Below are positions 56,756 to 64,000 of a stretch of 64,000 nucleotides of DNA, one piece after another (the first letter of the stretch is position 1; the number at the start of each line of letters is the position of its first letter). The position numbers were made by a program, and so were the translations under genes. Source of the stretch: Flavobacterium urumqiense. GTDB taxonomy: Bacteria; Bacteroidota; Bacteroidia; Flavobacteriales; Flavobacteriaceae. The stretch spans positions 124,001 through 188,000 of the forward strand of contig NZ_FNVP01000005.1 of assembly GCF_900108015.1 (NCBI RefSeq), read 5' to 3'. The notes below the pieces were generated by a model. The model worked only from the letters and a program-made list of their open reading frames with translations. It was not told the DNA's origin and did no database searches.

Positions 56756-57919
56756 ATGTCAAAAATACTAATTATAGAAGACGAGGCCGCTATTCGAAGA
56801 GTACTCACAAAAATACTCTCCGAAGAAAATGACACGTATCAGGTTGAAGAAGCTGAAGACGGTGCGATAGGTTATGAAAAAATAAAGAATAACGACTACG
56901 ATCTCGTTTTGTGTGATATCAAAATGCCAAAAATGGACGGTGTTGAAGTCCTTGAAGCGGTCAAAAAGATTAAACCCGAAATTCCTATGGTTATGATTTC
57001 TGGTCATGGTGATATGGAAACGGCTATAAATACAATGCGTTTAGGTGCATTTGATTACATTTCAAAACCACCAGATTTAAACCGATTATTGAACACGGTG
57101 AGAAATGCTTTAGATAAAAAACAACTCGTTGTAGAAAATAAAATTCTAAAGAAAAAAGTCAGTAAAAACTACGAAATGATTGGCGAAAGCGAAGCAATCA
57201 ATCATATCAAACTGATGATTGATAAAGTAGCACAAACTGAAGCCAGAGTTTTAATTACTGGACCAAACGGAACCGGGAAAGAATTGGTTGCCCATCAATT
57301 GCACGAAAAAAGCGAAAGAGCTAATTTCCCTTTAATCGAAGTGAATTGTGCCGCTATTCCATCTGAATTGATAGAAAGCGAATTATTCGGTCACGTAAAA
57401 GGAGCGTTTACATCGGCAGTGAAAGACCGCGCAGGAAAATTTGAAGCTGCGGATAAAGGAACGATTTTTTTAGATGAAATTGGAGATATGAGTCTTTCGG
57501 CGCAAGCCAAAGTATTGCGCGCTTTACAAGAAAGTATGATTACCAGAGTAGGAGCGGACAAAGACATCAAAGTAGATGTTCGTGTTGTGGCAGCTACGAA
57601 TAAAGATCTGAAAGTAGAAATTGCCGAAGGGCGTTTCCGTGAAGATTTATACCATCGATTGGCTGTTATCTTGATAAAGGTTCCATCGTTGAATGATAGA
57701 CGGGATGACATCCCGATGTTGATTTCATATTTTGCAGATAAAATTGCTTCTGAGCAAGGAAATTCCATCAAAAAATTCTCTGCATCAGCGATTAATTTAT
57801 TAAAAGAATACGATTGGACAGGAAATATCCGTGAATTACGAAATGTAGTCGAGCGCTTGATTATCCTTGGCGGAAGCGAAATTTCCGAGAATGATGTGAA
57901 GTTATTCGCAAGTAAATAA
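56756..57919 (+). CDS. Sigma-54-type response regulator without a DNA-binding tail
   Basis: 387 residues. The receiver domain (about 1-115) has the phospho-Asp54 in LVLCDIKMPKMDG and the Lys in YISKPP. The AAA+ activator domain has Walker A ITGPNGTGKELVAHQ (about 167-181), the loop GHVKGAFTSAVKDRAGKFE, where the sigma-54 contact GAFTGA reads GAFTSA, and Walker B GTIFLDEIGDM. It ends at the AAA+ lid (WTGNIRELRNVVERLIILGG) with only about 15 residues after it, so no Fis-type helix-turn-helix is present. It would have to act on sigma-54 polymerase from solution. Confidence 0.92.
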   Translation: MSKILIIEDEAAIRRVLTKILSEENDTYQVEEAEDGAIGYEKIKNNDYDLVLCDIKMPKMDGVEVLEAVKKIKPEIPMVMISGHGDMETAINTMRLGAFDYISKPPDLNRLLNTVRNALDKKQLVVENKILKKKVSKNYEMIGESEAINHIKLMIDKVAQTEARVLITGPNGTGKELVAHQLHEKSERANFPLIEVNCAAIPSELIESELFGHVKGAFTSAVKDRAGKFEAADKGTIFLDEIGDMSLSAQAKVLRALQESMITRVGADKDIKVDVRVVAATNKDLKVEIAEGRFREDLYHRLAVILIKVPSLNDRRDDIPMLISYFADKIASEQGNSIKKFSASAINLLKEYDWTGNIRELRNVVERLIILGGSEISENDVKLFASK

Positions 57920-58013
57920 ATTAATGTAATGATTTGAAAATTTAATTATTTAAAGATTTGAAACAAGTTTTAATCTTTAAATTTTTTAATTTTTAATCTT
58001 TCAATCATAAGAA

Positions 58014-58748
58014 ATGAAACTAAAAAAAATAAACGAAGAGTTACAACAAGCCTTAATTGAAAACGGTTTGACTGAGGCCAATGCCATGCAAAAAGAAACC
58101 TTTTCAACACTGAAAAGTGGTTCGGATTGTATTATTATTGCACCAAAAGGAAGCGGGAAATCGACTACAATTGTGCTGAATGTAATCCAGAGACTGGCAG
58201 ACGCAACCGAAGAATCACCACGGGCTTTGATTATTGTCGAAGACAAAGCCAAAGTATTGGAAATGGAATCACTTTTTGAAAAATACGGAAAGAATTCTAA
58301 TTTAGAAGTCTATGGCGTTCATGATAAGGGAGATATGGAATATGATAAAAATTATATTTCTAGCGGAATTGATGTGTTGATTGGAACTCCAAACAGGTTG
58401 AGTGAAATGTTCACAACGGCAGGTTTTAATGTCAACCGATTGAAAATGTTTATCCTTGATGATGCAGACCCAATTTTGAAATTGCGTCATGAAACCAAAA
58501 TCATGCGTATTTCGAATAGCATTGTCAGAACCCAACGTATAATTTTCTCGGAACAATTCACGGAACGAATTGAAGTCCTTGCTGAAAAAATGCTGGTGGA
58601 GCCCTTTGAATTCGATTTTGATGGAGATGAAGACGAGGATGAAGACGATGAAGCAGATGAAGATTTTGAGGAGGAAGCAGATTTCAAACCTGAAGCTGGA
58701 GATGACTTCGAAGAACAAGAAGGTGATGAAGAAAACGGTAATAAATAA
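58014..58748 (+). CDS. DEAD-box-like single RecA-domain protein with acidic tail
   Basis: 244 residues, about half a normal DEAD-box helicase. Visible: Gln26 in the Q-motif position, Walker A IIAPKGSGKSTT (41-52), PRALII (motif Ia), GTPNRL (motif Ib) and DDAD at 149-152 instead of DEAD. Where motif III SAT should be, the sequence reads IFSEQF. There is no second RecA domain; the tail (about 200-244) is almost all Asp and Glu. It might bind RNA or a partner without unwinding it. It lies after a regulator gene and before a small DUF2007 gene. Confidence 0.8.
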   Translation: MKLKKINEELQQALIENGLTEANAMQKETFSTLKSGSDCIIIAPKGSGKSTTIVLNVIQRLADATEESPRALIIVEDKAKVLEMESLFEKYGKNSNLEVYGVHDKGDMEYDKNYISSGIDVLIGTPNRLSEMFTTAGFNVNRLKMFILDDADPILKLRHETKIMRISNSIVRTQRIIFSEQFTERIEVLAEKMLVEPFEFDFDGDEDEDEDDEADEDFEEEADFKPEAGDDFEEQEGDEENGNK

Positions 58749-58764
58749 TTAAATAAATAACAAG

Positions 58765-58983
58765 ATGGGATTAATGAAAGTGTTTTCGGGAAGTGAAATT
58801 CTAGCAATGGCTTTACAAGAAAAAATCGAAGCGATTGGTGTAAATGTTGTTGTGAAAAACAATATACAATCAGCTCGATTGGGAGGTTTTGGGAATTTGG
58901 ATTTAGCGGTTGAATTGTTCGTTCAGGAAACCGAGTTTTCAAAAGTAAATCCGGTTATCGAAGAATTTAGAATGAGTATTTAA
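58765..58983 (+). CDS. DUF2007-type small protein
   Basis: 72 residues. The pattern is MKVFSGSEILAMALQEKIEAIG, then VVVKNNIQSARLGGFGN and VELFVQETEFSKVNPVIEEF. DUF2007 is described as a putative signal-transducing domain with an alpha-beta ACT-like fold. Only 16 bases separate it from the DEAD-like gene, so they are probably cotranscribed. No function is proven. Confidence 0.8.
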   Translation: MGLMKVFSGSEILAMALQEKIEAIGVNVVVKNNIQSARLGGFGNLDLAVELFVQETEFSKVNPVIEEFRMSI

Positions 58984-59017
58984 ATTAGTACATTTGTTAT
59001 TTAAATATCTCTGTAAG

Positions 59018-59263
59018 ATGGACATAGCTGCAAAAAAAATAGAATTGATGGATTGGTTACTTCATATTGATGATGAAAGTAAACTAAAAAAAATAATTGC
59101 GCTTAAATCTGTTTTAGACCAAGAAGTTGTTGCTCATACTATAAGTGGTTATCCAGTTGATAAGGAAGAGTACGTTGCTATGGTAAAAGAAGCTGATGAA
59201 CGAATTTCATCGGGGAAATATACAACGATTGCAGATTTAGAAAAAGAAATCGAGAAGTGGTAA
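59018..59263 (+). CDS. Antitoxin-like protein paired with a ParE/RelE-type toxin
   Basis: 81 residues from ATG at 59018; an upstream TTG would add eight. The N-terminal half is helical and charged (KKIELMDWLLHIDDESKLKK). The C-terminal part, YVAMVKEADERISSGKYTTIADLEKEIEKW, is of the kind that wraps a ParE/RelE toxin. It ends one base before the toxin ATG, the usual coupled layout. The fold is not certain; the call rests mostly on the neighbour. Confidence 0.72.
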   Translation: MDIAAKKIELMDWLLHIDDESKLKKIIALKSVLDQEVVAHTISGYPVDKEEYVAMVKEADERISSGKYTTIADLEKEIEKW

Positions 59264-59264
59264 T

Positions 59265-59564
59265 ATGCAAACGTCAATTATCATACTTTGGGATAATCAT
59301 GCCAAAGCCGATTTGAAATTAATATTTGAATTCATTAAGTTAAAATCTCCCCAAGGAGCGAGGAACGTTATCAGAGATATTGTAATTCAAAGTAAAAATA
59401 TTTATTTTGTTGAACAATATTAAGTAGATGATTTCTTAGGAGAACCTTACAGAAGAATGATTGTTCGAGATTATAAAGTTATTTATAAAATTCATTCTGA
59501 AACGGAAATTCGTATTCTTCAAATTTTTGATACTCGTCAGAATTCACTCAAACTAAAAAAGTAA
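59265..59564 (+). pseudogene. ParE/RelE-type toxin with an internal stop
   Basis: 99 codons. Read through, it gives MQTSIIILWDNHAKADLKLI at the start and GEPYRRMIVRDYKVIYKI later, ending LQIFDTRQN near the C-terminus; these are ParE features, with Arg-Arg in GEPYRRM. A TAA at codon 53 (59421-59423) stands between VEQY and VDDFLGEPYRR; CAA would fit there. The visible product would stop half way. So the toxin looks dead while its antitoxin gene is intact. Confidence 0.82.
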
Positions 59565-59613
59565 TTTGTGAATCTGCAGTAATTGAAACTACTACTACTT
59601 TTAAAAAATTAAA

Positions 59614-60411
59614 ATGAAATATAAAATGTTGGTTTTGGACATGGACGACACTTTGTTGACTGATGACCATACCATTTCAAACGAGAATAAAGTGATGTTG
59701 GCTAAGGCCCAGGAATTGGGTGTTTATGTTATTCTGGCTTCAGGCCGACCAACTCCTGCAATGCTTGCGTACGCTATAGAATTGCAATTGAATAATTCCT
59801 ATATGATTTCTTACAACGGCGCTGTCATTACAGATTTGAAGACAGATAAAGTCATTTTTGAACAAACGTTAACCCAACAGCAAATCCATGAATTGTACGA
59901 TTACAGTTTAAAAAGTAATACCCATATTATTACTTATGTTGATGGAAAAATTGTGAGTGAAACAGATTCTGAATACATTGAAATAGAGAAAAACATCACC
60001 GGTTTAGCGCATAATAAAGTGGTTAGTTTTAAGGAGGAAGTTCAATCTTCAGCGGTGAAATGTATTTTATTAGAGGAGCCAAGTTATTTAAAAGAGGTAG
60101 AGAAAGATTTGAAAGCAGCGATGCCACATCTTAGTGTCAGCATGTCAAAACCTTTCTTTCTTGAAGTAGCTCAAAATGGAATCGATAAAGGAGCCAGTAT
60201 AAAATTTTTAGCGGAAAAACTAAATATCCTTCAAAGTGAAATCATAGCTGTTGGAAACGCAGGAAATGATTTAACCATGATTGAATATGCAGGATTGGGC
60301 GTTTGGGTAGACAATGTTGATCCTGAATTGAGAGATAAAGGCGATTTTGTTGTAGCCTCTAATAATAATCATGGTGTGGCTGAAGTTGTCAGACGATTTA
60401 TTTTGAATTAA
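59614..60411 (+). CDS. Cof-type HAD-IIB phosphatase
   Basis: 265 residues. Motif I is MLVLDMDDTLLTDDHTIS near 5-22, with Asp-Met-Asp as nucleophile and acid. Motif II is VILASGRPTP and the C2-cap follows (MISYNGAVITD and onward to SMSKPFFLEVAQNGIDKG). Motif IV is IIAVGNAGNDLTMIEYAG. It likely acts on sugar phosphates, FMN or similar. It overlaps the next, converging gene by 4 bases at the 3' ends. Confidence 0.92.
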   Translation: MKYKMLVLDMDDTLLTDDHTISNENKVMLAKAQELGVYVILASGRPTPAMLAYAIELQLNNSYMISYNGAVITDLKTDKVIFEQTLTQQQIHELYDYSLKSNTHIITYVDGKIVSETDSEYIEIEKNITGLAHNKVVSFKEEVQSSAVKCILLEEPSYLKEVEKDLKAAMPHLSVSMSKPFFLEVAQNGIDKGASIKFLAEKLNILQSEIIAVGNAGNDLTMIEYAGLGVWVDNVDPELRDKGDFVVASNNNHGVAEVVRRFILN

Positions 60412-60989
60412 GATTTTTTTTTAAGTGGTTTACAAGTTTTACAGAAATCAGAAAGCTCTTGAATTCTTATTAAAACATCATCGTTCAGTTTTTTTAATAT
60501 ATCCTTTTTTTGTCCTAGATTAGTTTTTTTAGAGGCTTCTCCGTGTTCTTCTACATATTCTTTTTGGATAACATCATAAAGCGGTTGGAGAAAACTAATA
60601 TCTGAAAAAGTGCCTTTGTTAACGTATAAGTCTTTTCTAAGTTTTCGAGCATAAAGTTCCGATAAATCAAATTCATATTGAGCAAATTTCACCATACGTT
60701 CAGCAGTAATAGTATCAGTTGCTATGATAGAAGCCGATTCTCGTTTGAATGTAGAACTTACTTTGGAATTGAAGTTTTTGGTAAACATAAATTCAATGTT
60801 ACTCATTTGTATGCTAAAATTTAGTCCAGAAGCATTTTGTATGCTATTACTACTCACATTGCCAATTTGAGTTGCTTTTGATTTAAAATCGGAAAGTTGG
60901 ATTTGGTATTTTCCATCCCATTCTATTGCGTTTTGAGCATTTATTTGAACCGCGATCAAGAGAAATGCAATTATAATTATTTTTTTCAT
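60408..60989 (-). CDS. Exported protein of unknown function
   Basis: 193 residues. A signal peptide ends near INAQN. The mature part begins AIEWDGKYQIQLSDFKSKAT, then a helical region with ITAERMVKFAQYEFDLSELYARKLRKDLY. It ends in a CKTC pair near a Lys-rich tail (KTCKPLKKKS). I recognise no family, though the start resembles other flavobacterial periplasmic proteins. The 3' end overlaps the HAD gene by 4 bases. Confidence 0.72.
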   Translation of the reverse strand: MKKIIIIAFLLIAVQINAQNAIEWDGKYQIQLSDFKSKATQIGNVSSNSIQNASGLNFSIQMSNIEFMFTKNFNSKVSSTFKRESASIIATDTITAERMVKFAQYEFDLSELYARKLRKDLYVNKGTFSDISFLQPLYDVIQKEYVEEHGEASKKTNLGQKKDILKKLNDDVLIRIQELSDFCKTCKPLKKKS

Positions 60990-61066
60990 TTTTTAAAGCC
61001 TAATTATTTGCTGACAAGATACTACAATATGAAAATTATTGATTTCATTTTCCAGAATATTGTGCG

Positions 61067-61074
61067 TAAATTTG
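61067..61074 (+). promoter_or_regulatory. likely -7 promoter element of mtaB
   Basis: TAAATTTG matches TAnnTTTG, 46 bases before the ATG. Confidence 0.45.
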
Positions 61075-61120
61075 CGGACTTAAATTTTTTGACAACGATT
61101 TCATTAGTTTAAGTTGAATT

Positions 61121-62449
61121 ATGGAAAATAGAAAAAAAGTTGCTTTTTATACGCTGGGTTGTAAACTGAATTTTTCAGAAACTTCTACGATTGCGCGCAA
61201 TCTTCAAGACGAAGGTTTTGATCGAGTAGATTTTGAGGAAGTAGCTGATATGTATGTGATTAATACGTGTTCCGTTACTGAAAATGCAGACAAGCAGTTC
61301 AAGCAAGTGGTGCGAAAAGCAATGAAATTGAATGACAAAGCATTTGTCGCGGCGGTGGGTTGTTATGCGCAATTGAAGCCAGAAGAATTAGCGAGTGTAG
61401 ATGGAGTAGATTTAGTTCTTGGTGCAACTGAAAAATTTAAATTGGCAGATTATATCAATGATTTGTCTAAAAATGATTTTGGGGAAGTACATTCCTGTGA
61501 AATTTCCGAAGCGGATTTTTACGTGGGAAGTTATTCGATAGGGGACAGAACACGCGCTTTCTTGAAAGTTCAGGATGGTTGTGATTACAAATGTACCTAT
61601 TGCACGATTCCGTTAGCAAGAGGAATTTCTAGAAGTGATGAACTGGAAAATGTATTGAAAAATGCAAAGAATATTTCAGAGCAAAACATAAAAGAAATTG
61701 TTCTTACCGGAGTAAATATTGGCGATTACGGAAAAGGGGAATTCGGAAATAAAAAACACGAACATACTTTCCTAGAATTAGTTCAGGAATTAGACAAGGT
61801 AGAAGGTATTGAAAGATTGCGAATTTCATCTATTGAGCCGAATTTATTGAAAAATGAAACGATAGAATTTGTATCGAAAAGCAGGACTTTTGTACCGCAT
61901 TTTCATATTCCGTTACAATCTGGAAGCAACGATATTTTGAAATTAATGAAACGCCGATACCAGCGTGAAGTATATACAGAAAGAGTTAATAAAATTAGGG
62001 AAGTAATGCCGCACGCTTGTATTGGTGTGGATGTAATTGTTGGTTTTCCTGGCGAAACAGATGAACATTTCCTAGAGACCTATCATTTCTTGAATGAAAT
62101 GAATATTTCGTATTTGCACGTATTCACGTATTCGGAACGTGATAATACGGAAGCGGTTACAATGGAAGGTGTCGTTCCTGCTGATGTTCGCGCCAAACGA
62201 AGCAAAATGCTACGTGGATTATCCGTTAAAAAACGTCGTGCTTTTTACGAAAGTCAATTGGGTAGTAATAGAACTGTTTTATTCGAAAGTGAAAATAAAG
62301 AAGGCTATATTCACGGATTTACCGAAAACTATGTTAAAGTAAAAACACCTTGGAATCCAGAATTAGTCAATACATTACAAAAAATCAATTTGACTAAAAT
62401 TGATGAGGATGGTAGTGTGCGAATGGATTTTGTCACGACTACGGTTTAA
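61121..62449 (+). CDS. mtaB: tRNA t6A37 methylthiotransferase MtaB
   Basis: 442 residues. It adds a methylthio group to t6A37 of tRNAs reading ANN codons. The N-terminal UPF0004 domain has Cys in TLGCKLNFSET, NTCSVTENADKQ and VGCYAQ, the ligands for the second 4Fe-4S cluster. The radical-SAM motif is QDGCDYKCTYCTIPLARG (about 148-165). Then ISSIEPNLL, FHIPLQSGSNDILKLMKRRY and GVDVIVGFPGETDEHF appear, and a C-terminal TRAM-like domain. The layout is MtaB rather than MiaB. Confidence 0.94.
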   Translation: MENRKKVAFYTLGCKLNFSETSTIARNLQDEGFDRVDFEEVADMYVINTCSVTENADKQFKQVVRKAMKLNDKAFVAAVGCYAQLKPEELASVDGVDLVLGATEKFKLADYINDLSKNDFGEVHSCEISEADFYVGSYSIGDRTRAFLKVQDGCDYKCTYCTIPLARGISRSDELENVLKNAKNISEQNIKEIVLTGVNIGDYGKGEFGNKKHEHTFLELVQELDKVEGIERLRISSIEPNLLKNETIEFVSKSRTFVPHFHIPLQSGSNDILKLMKRRYQREVYTERVNKIREVMPHACIGVDVIVGFPGETDEHFLETYHFLNEMNISYLHVFTYSERDNTEAVTMEGVVPADVRAKRSKMLRGLSVKKRRAFYESQLGSNRTVLFESENKEGYIHGFTENYVKVKTPWNPELVNTLQKINLTKIDEDGSVRMDFVTTTV

Positions 62450-62487
62450 GTTTTTTTCTACCATATAAGTCATGTAAGTTTTTTTAG

Positions 62488-62550
62488 CCATTAAGATATT
62501 AAGAAAATTAAGGTAAAACTTAATGAAACTTAATCTCTTAATGGTTTTTT
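62488..62550 (+). terminator. terminator-like hairpin after mtaB
   Basis: CCATTAAGATATTAAG and CTTAATCTCTTAATGG pair with one mismatch across a 25-nt loop, and TTTTTT follows. Confidence 0.6.
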
Positions 62551-62593
62551 ATTTTAAGCTTGTGTGTCTTATATGTTTAAAAATAAAAACGAA

Positions 62594-63310
62594 TTACGGA
62601 TTCGTAGACCAAATACTACTGTTTTTGATAAATACGCGTCGGTTTAGTTTGAGCTGTGCGATAATTAATTCGGCCATGTCTTCTGCTTGCATTACTTTTT
62701 CCGGATTTCCATCAGTCAGTTTTAGTTCTTTGGCCATATCAGTGGCAACCGTACTTGGCGTTAATGCCGTTACCCGAATATTATGCTTGCGCACTTCCTG
62801 CATCAAAGAATCGGTTAATCCTAAAACTGCAAATTTAGAAGCACTATAAGCGCTCGTTAATGCATTTCCGCTTAATCCTGATGTTGAAGAAATGTTGATG
62901 ATGTCACCCGTTTGTCTTTCTATCATATTTGGCAAAACGGCGCGAGTCACATAATACGTTCCCATTAAGTTTACCTGAATGATGCGTTCCCAATCTTTTG
63001 GTTCCAATTCTAAGAATTTTCCAAAAGCAGCTATTCCGGCATTATTGATTAAAATATCAATGGTCCCAAATTCAGCCAACGCTTTTTCAACTGCATTATT
63101 TACCGAGTTGATATCAGCAACATCAGCGGTTATGGCTAAAGCTTTTACTCTTAAAGAACGCACTTTTGCCGCTACACTGTCTATTTCGTCTTGTGTTCTG
63201 GCAACCAAAATTACATTTACGCCTTCTTTGGCTAAGGCCAAAGCGATCGCTTTTCCAATTCCTTTTCCTGCGCCTGTGATTAGGGCGTTTTTATTTTTTA
63301 AGTCAGTCAT
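62594..63310 (-). CDS. SDR-family 3-ketoacyl reductase-like oxidoreductase (FabG-like)
   Basis: 238 residues. The NADP motif [22 protein letters not shown] is at about 9-30, NNAGIAAFG at about 88-96, the catalytic Ser in [11 protein letters not shown], and YxxxK in [16 protein letters not shown] (about 152-167). It ends with a short tail [16 protein letters not shown] and [10 protein letters not shown]. It reduces 3-keto groups, possibly of acyl-ACP or short-chain substrates. It is a single gene between convergent neighbours, so a fatty-acid role is not certain. Confidence 0.9.
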   Translation of the reverse strand: MTDLKNKNALITGAGKGIGKAIALALAKEGVNVILVARTQDEIDSVAAKVRSLRVKALAITADVADINSVNNAVEKALAEFGTIDILINNAGIAAFGKFLELEPKDWERIIQVNLMGTYYVTRAVLPNMIERQTGDIINISSTSGLSGNALTSAYSASKFAVLGLTDSLMQEVRKHNIRVTALTPSTVATDMAKELKLTDGNPEKVMQAEDMAELIIAQLKLNRRVFIKNSSIWSTNP

Positions 63311-63460
63311 CTTTTTAATTATTTAATGCCAATAAAAGGCTTAGTTTACTGTAAAAGTACCTTGTTTTAAATTTTAAATCGATTTTGGTTTTCTATTTAA
63401 TCTAAATTTAACGTTATATTATTTTGATCTAAAGAAACATTTTTTTTATCTGATTAACTT

Positions 63461-64000
63461 TTATTTTAAATCCAAAGTCAATTTATAAATATCCGTTTCC
63501 AAAGCTTCGGTGTCCTTATCTTCACAGAGCAGGAATTCAATATTTTCTTTTGAATGCGAAAATAAAGTTAATCCTTCGAATTTGTGGGTTTCTGAAATCT
63601 TTTGGGTAAATACAACTTCGAAAGTATCGAATGATAAAGCTCCTATGAAACTTCCAAATACTTCTCCATCGTCATAAGTTGAGGTCGTGTTTTCTACCGC
63701 AGCCAGAAAATAGATTTTATCTTCTACGAGAATTGCATCAGTGAAGGTAGCTTCGATATTTTGGATTTTTGGTAATGAGATTGGAAAAAAGTGAATGTCA
63801 TTTTCTTCTTTGTTTAGAACAAAAATTCCATTTTTAGATTGTGCTCCATTTCCTCGTTGAAACAAATGCCATTTTTTGTTATGAAATAAAGCACCTTCGA
63901 TGTTTAATTCGTCATCTGAAATATAAGCAATTTGTTTTAGTTTTCCATAAATTGCCGACAAATCTTTGCCTTCTATTGCTGTAGAAGTAAAATCGTAACT
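63461..64000 (-). CDS. DUF6929-like protein, 5' end missing
   Basis: The frame is open to the right edge, so the start lies beyond the window; 179 residues are seen. The pattern is beta-propeller-like, with repeated strands: IAYISDDELNIEGALFHNKKWHLFQRGNG, GIFVLNKEENDIHFFPISL, VEDKIYFLAAVENTTSTYDDGEVFG, ETHKFEGLTLF and FLLCEDKDTEALETDIYKL. I recall similar proteins under the label DUF6929, but that link is from memory only. No catalytic residue is evident. Confidence 0.7.
   Translation of the reverse strand, partial: SYDFTSTAIEGKDLSAIYGKLKQIAYISDDELNIEGALFHNKKWHLFQRGNGAQSKNGIFVLNKEENDIHFFPISLPKIQNIEATFTDAILVEDKIYFLAAVENTTSTYDDGEVFGSFIGALSFDTFEVVFTQKISETHKFEGLTLFSHSKENIEFLLCEDKDTEALETDIYKLTLDLK

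Noticed and set aside
58302..58942. Long minus-strand frames opposite the DEAD-like gene, one very Ser-rich
   Set aside because: The Ser-rich run is the antisense of the Asp/Glu tail; no independent support.

Overview
The window looks like a piece of a Flavobacterium-type chromosome (Bacteroidota). The reasons are: strongly AT-rich DNA; promoters with the Bacteroidota -7 motif TAnnTTTG; poor Shine-Dalgarno sequences; a type IX secretion sorting-domain fragment; a two-motif DnaJ zinc region; a long 482-residue GAPDH; and dnaA sitting between a low-molecular-weight phosphatase gene and a YbgC-type thioesterase gene. I saw no rRNA, convincing tRNA, CRISPR array or prophage.

Layout. 1-6.3 kb: the end of a MoxR ATPase gene, then two different aconitases (AcnB type and mitochondrial type). 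7-11.4 kb: a LysM/NlpC wall hydrolase, an exported VOC protein, an orphan T9SS sorting-domain fragment, a CDGSH iron-sulfur protein and an ECF sigma factor with a membrane partner. 11.4-21.4 kb: an accessory, repeat-rich zone with a decayed katG, two exported proteins of unknown function inside inverted or direct repeats, a RAYT-type transposase with 34-bp inverted arms and a 174-bp duplicated end, and gene fragments; two acyl-CoA/hydroxyacid dehydrogenases sit inside it. 21.5-28.1 kb: amino acid permease, alanine dehydrogenase with a divergent Lrp-type regulator, GAPDH and a frameshifted HtrA-type protease. 28.3-33.7 kb: dapF, mltG and a lysozyme-like protein, a cell-wall set. 33.7-44.1 kb: a long minus-strand run (methylmalonyl-CoA mutase subunits, FtsB/DivIC, uridine kinase, SDR, aminotransferase, RsmI-like, phosphatase, dnaA). 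44.3-64 kb: mostly plus-strand genes (thioesterase, prmC, hisS, grpE-dnaJ, a Na+-type ABC exporter, a sigma-54 response regulator, a DEAD-like protein, a broken toxin-antitoxin pair, a HAD phosphatase, mtaB), with minus-strand yigZ, HAD, ribD, a MacB-type permease, fabG-like and a partial gene.

Genes that work together: the two aconitases with the methylmalonyl-CoA mutase (TCA cycle and propionate metabolism); alanine dehydrogenase, Lrp regulator and permease (amino acid use); dapF, MltG and the wall hydrolases (peptidoglycan); GrpE and DnaJ (chaperone); and the ABC ATPase with its permease. Gene polarity switches around dnaA at about 44.2 kb, which fits a replication origin nearby.

The most unusual content is not a single new operon. 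It is (1) several families of intergenic repeats, including a four-copy family with conserved ends and a variable hairpin core; (2) the RAYT unit and its duplicated end; (3) a large in-frame insertion in histidyl-tRNA synthetase; and (4) many one-base or nonsense lesions (katG, htrA, ORF6N, parE). The lesions may be real decay or, where they fall in homopolymers, sequencing errors. No clearly new defence or biosynthetic system was found.
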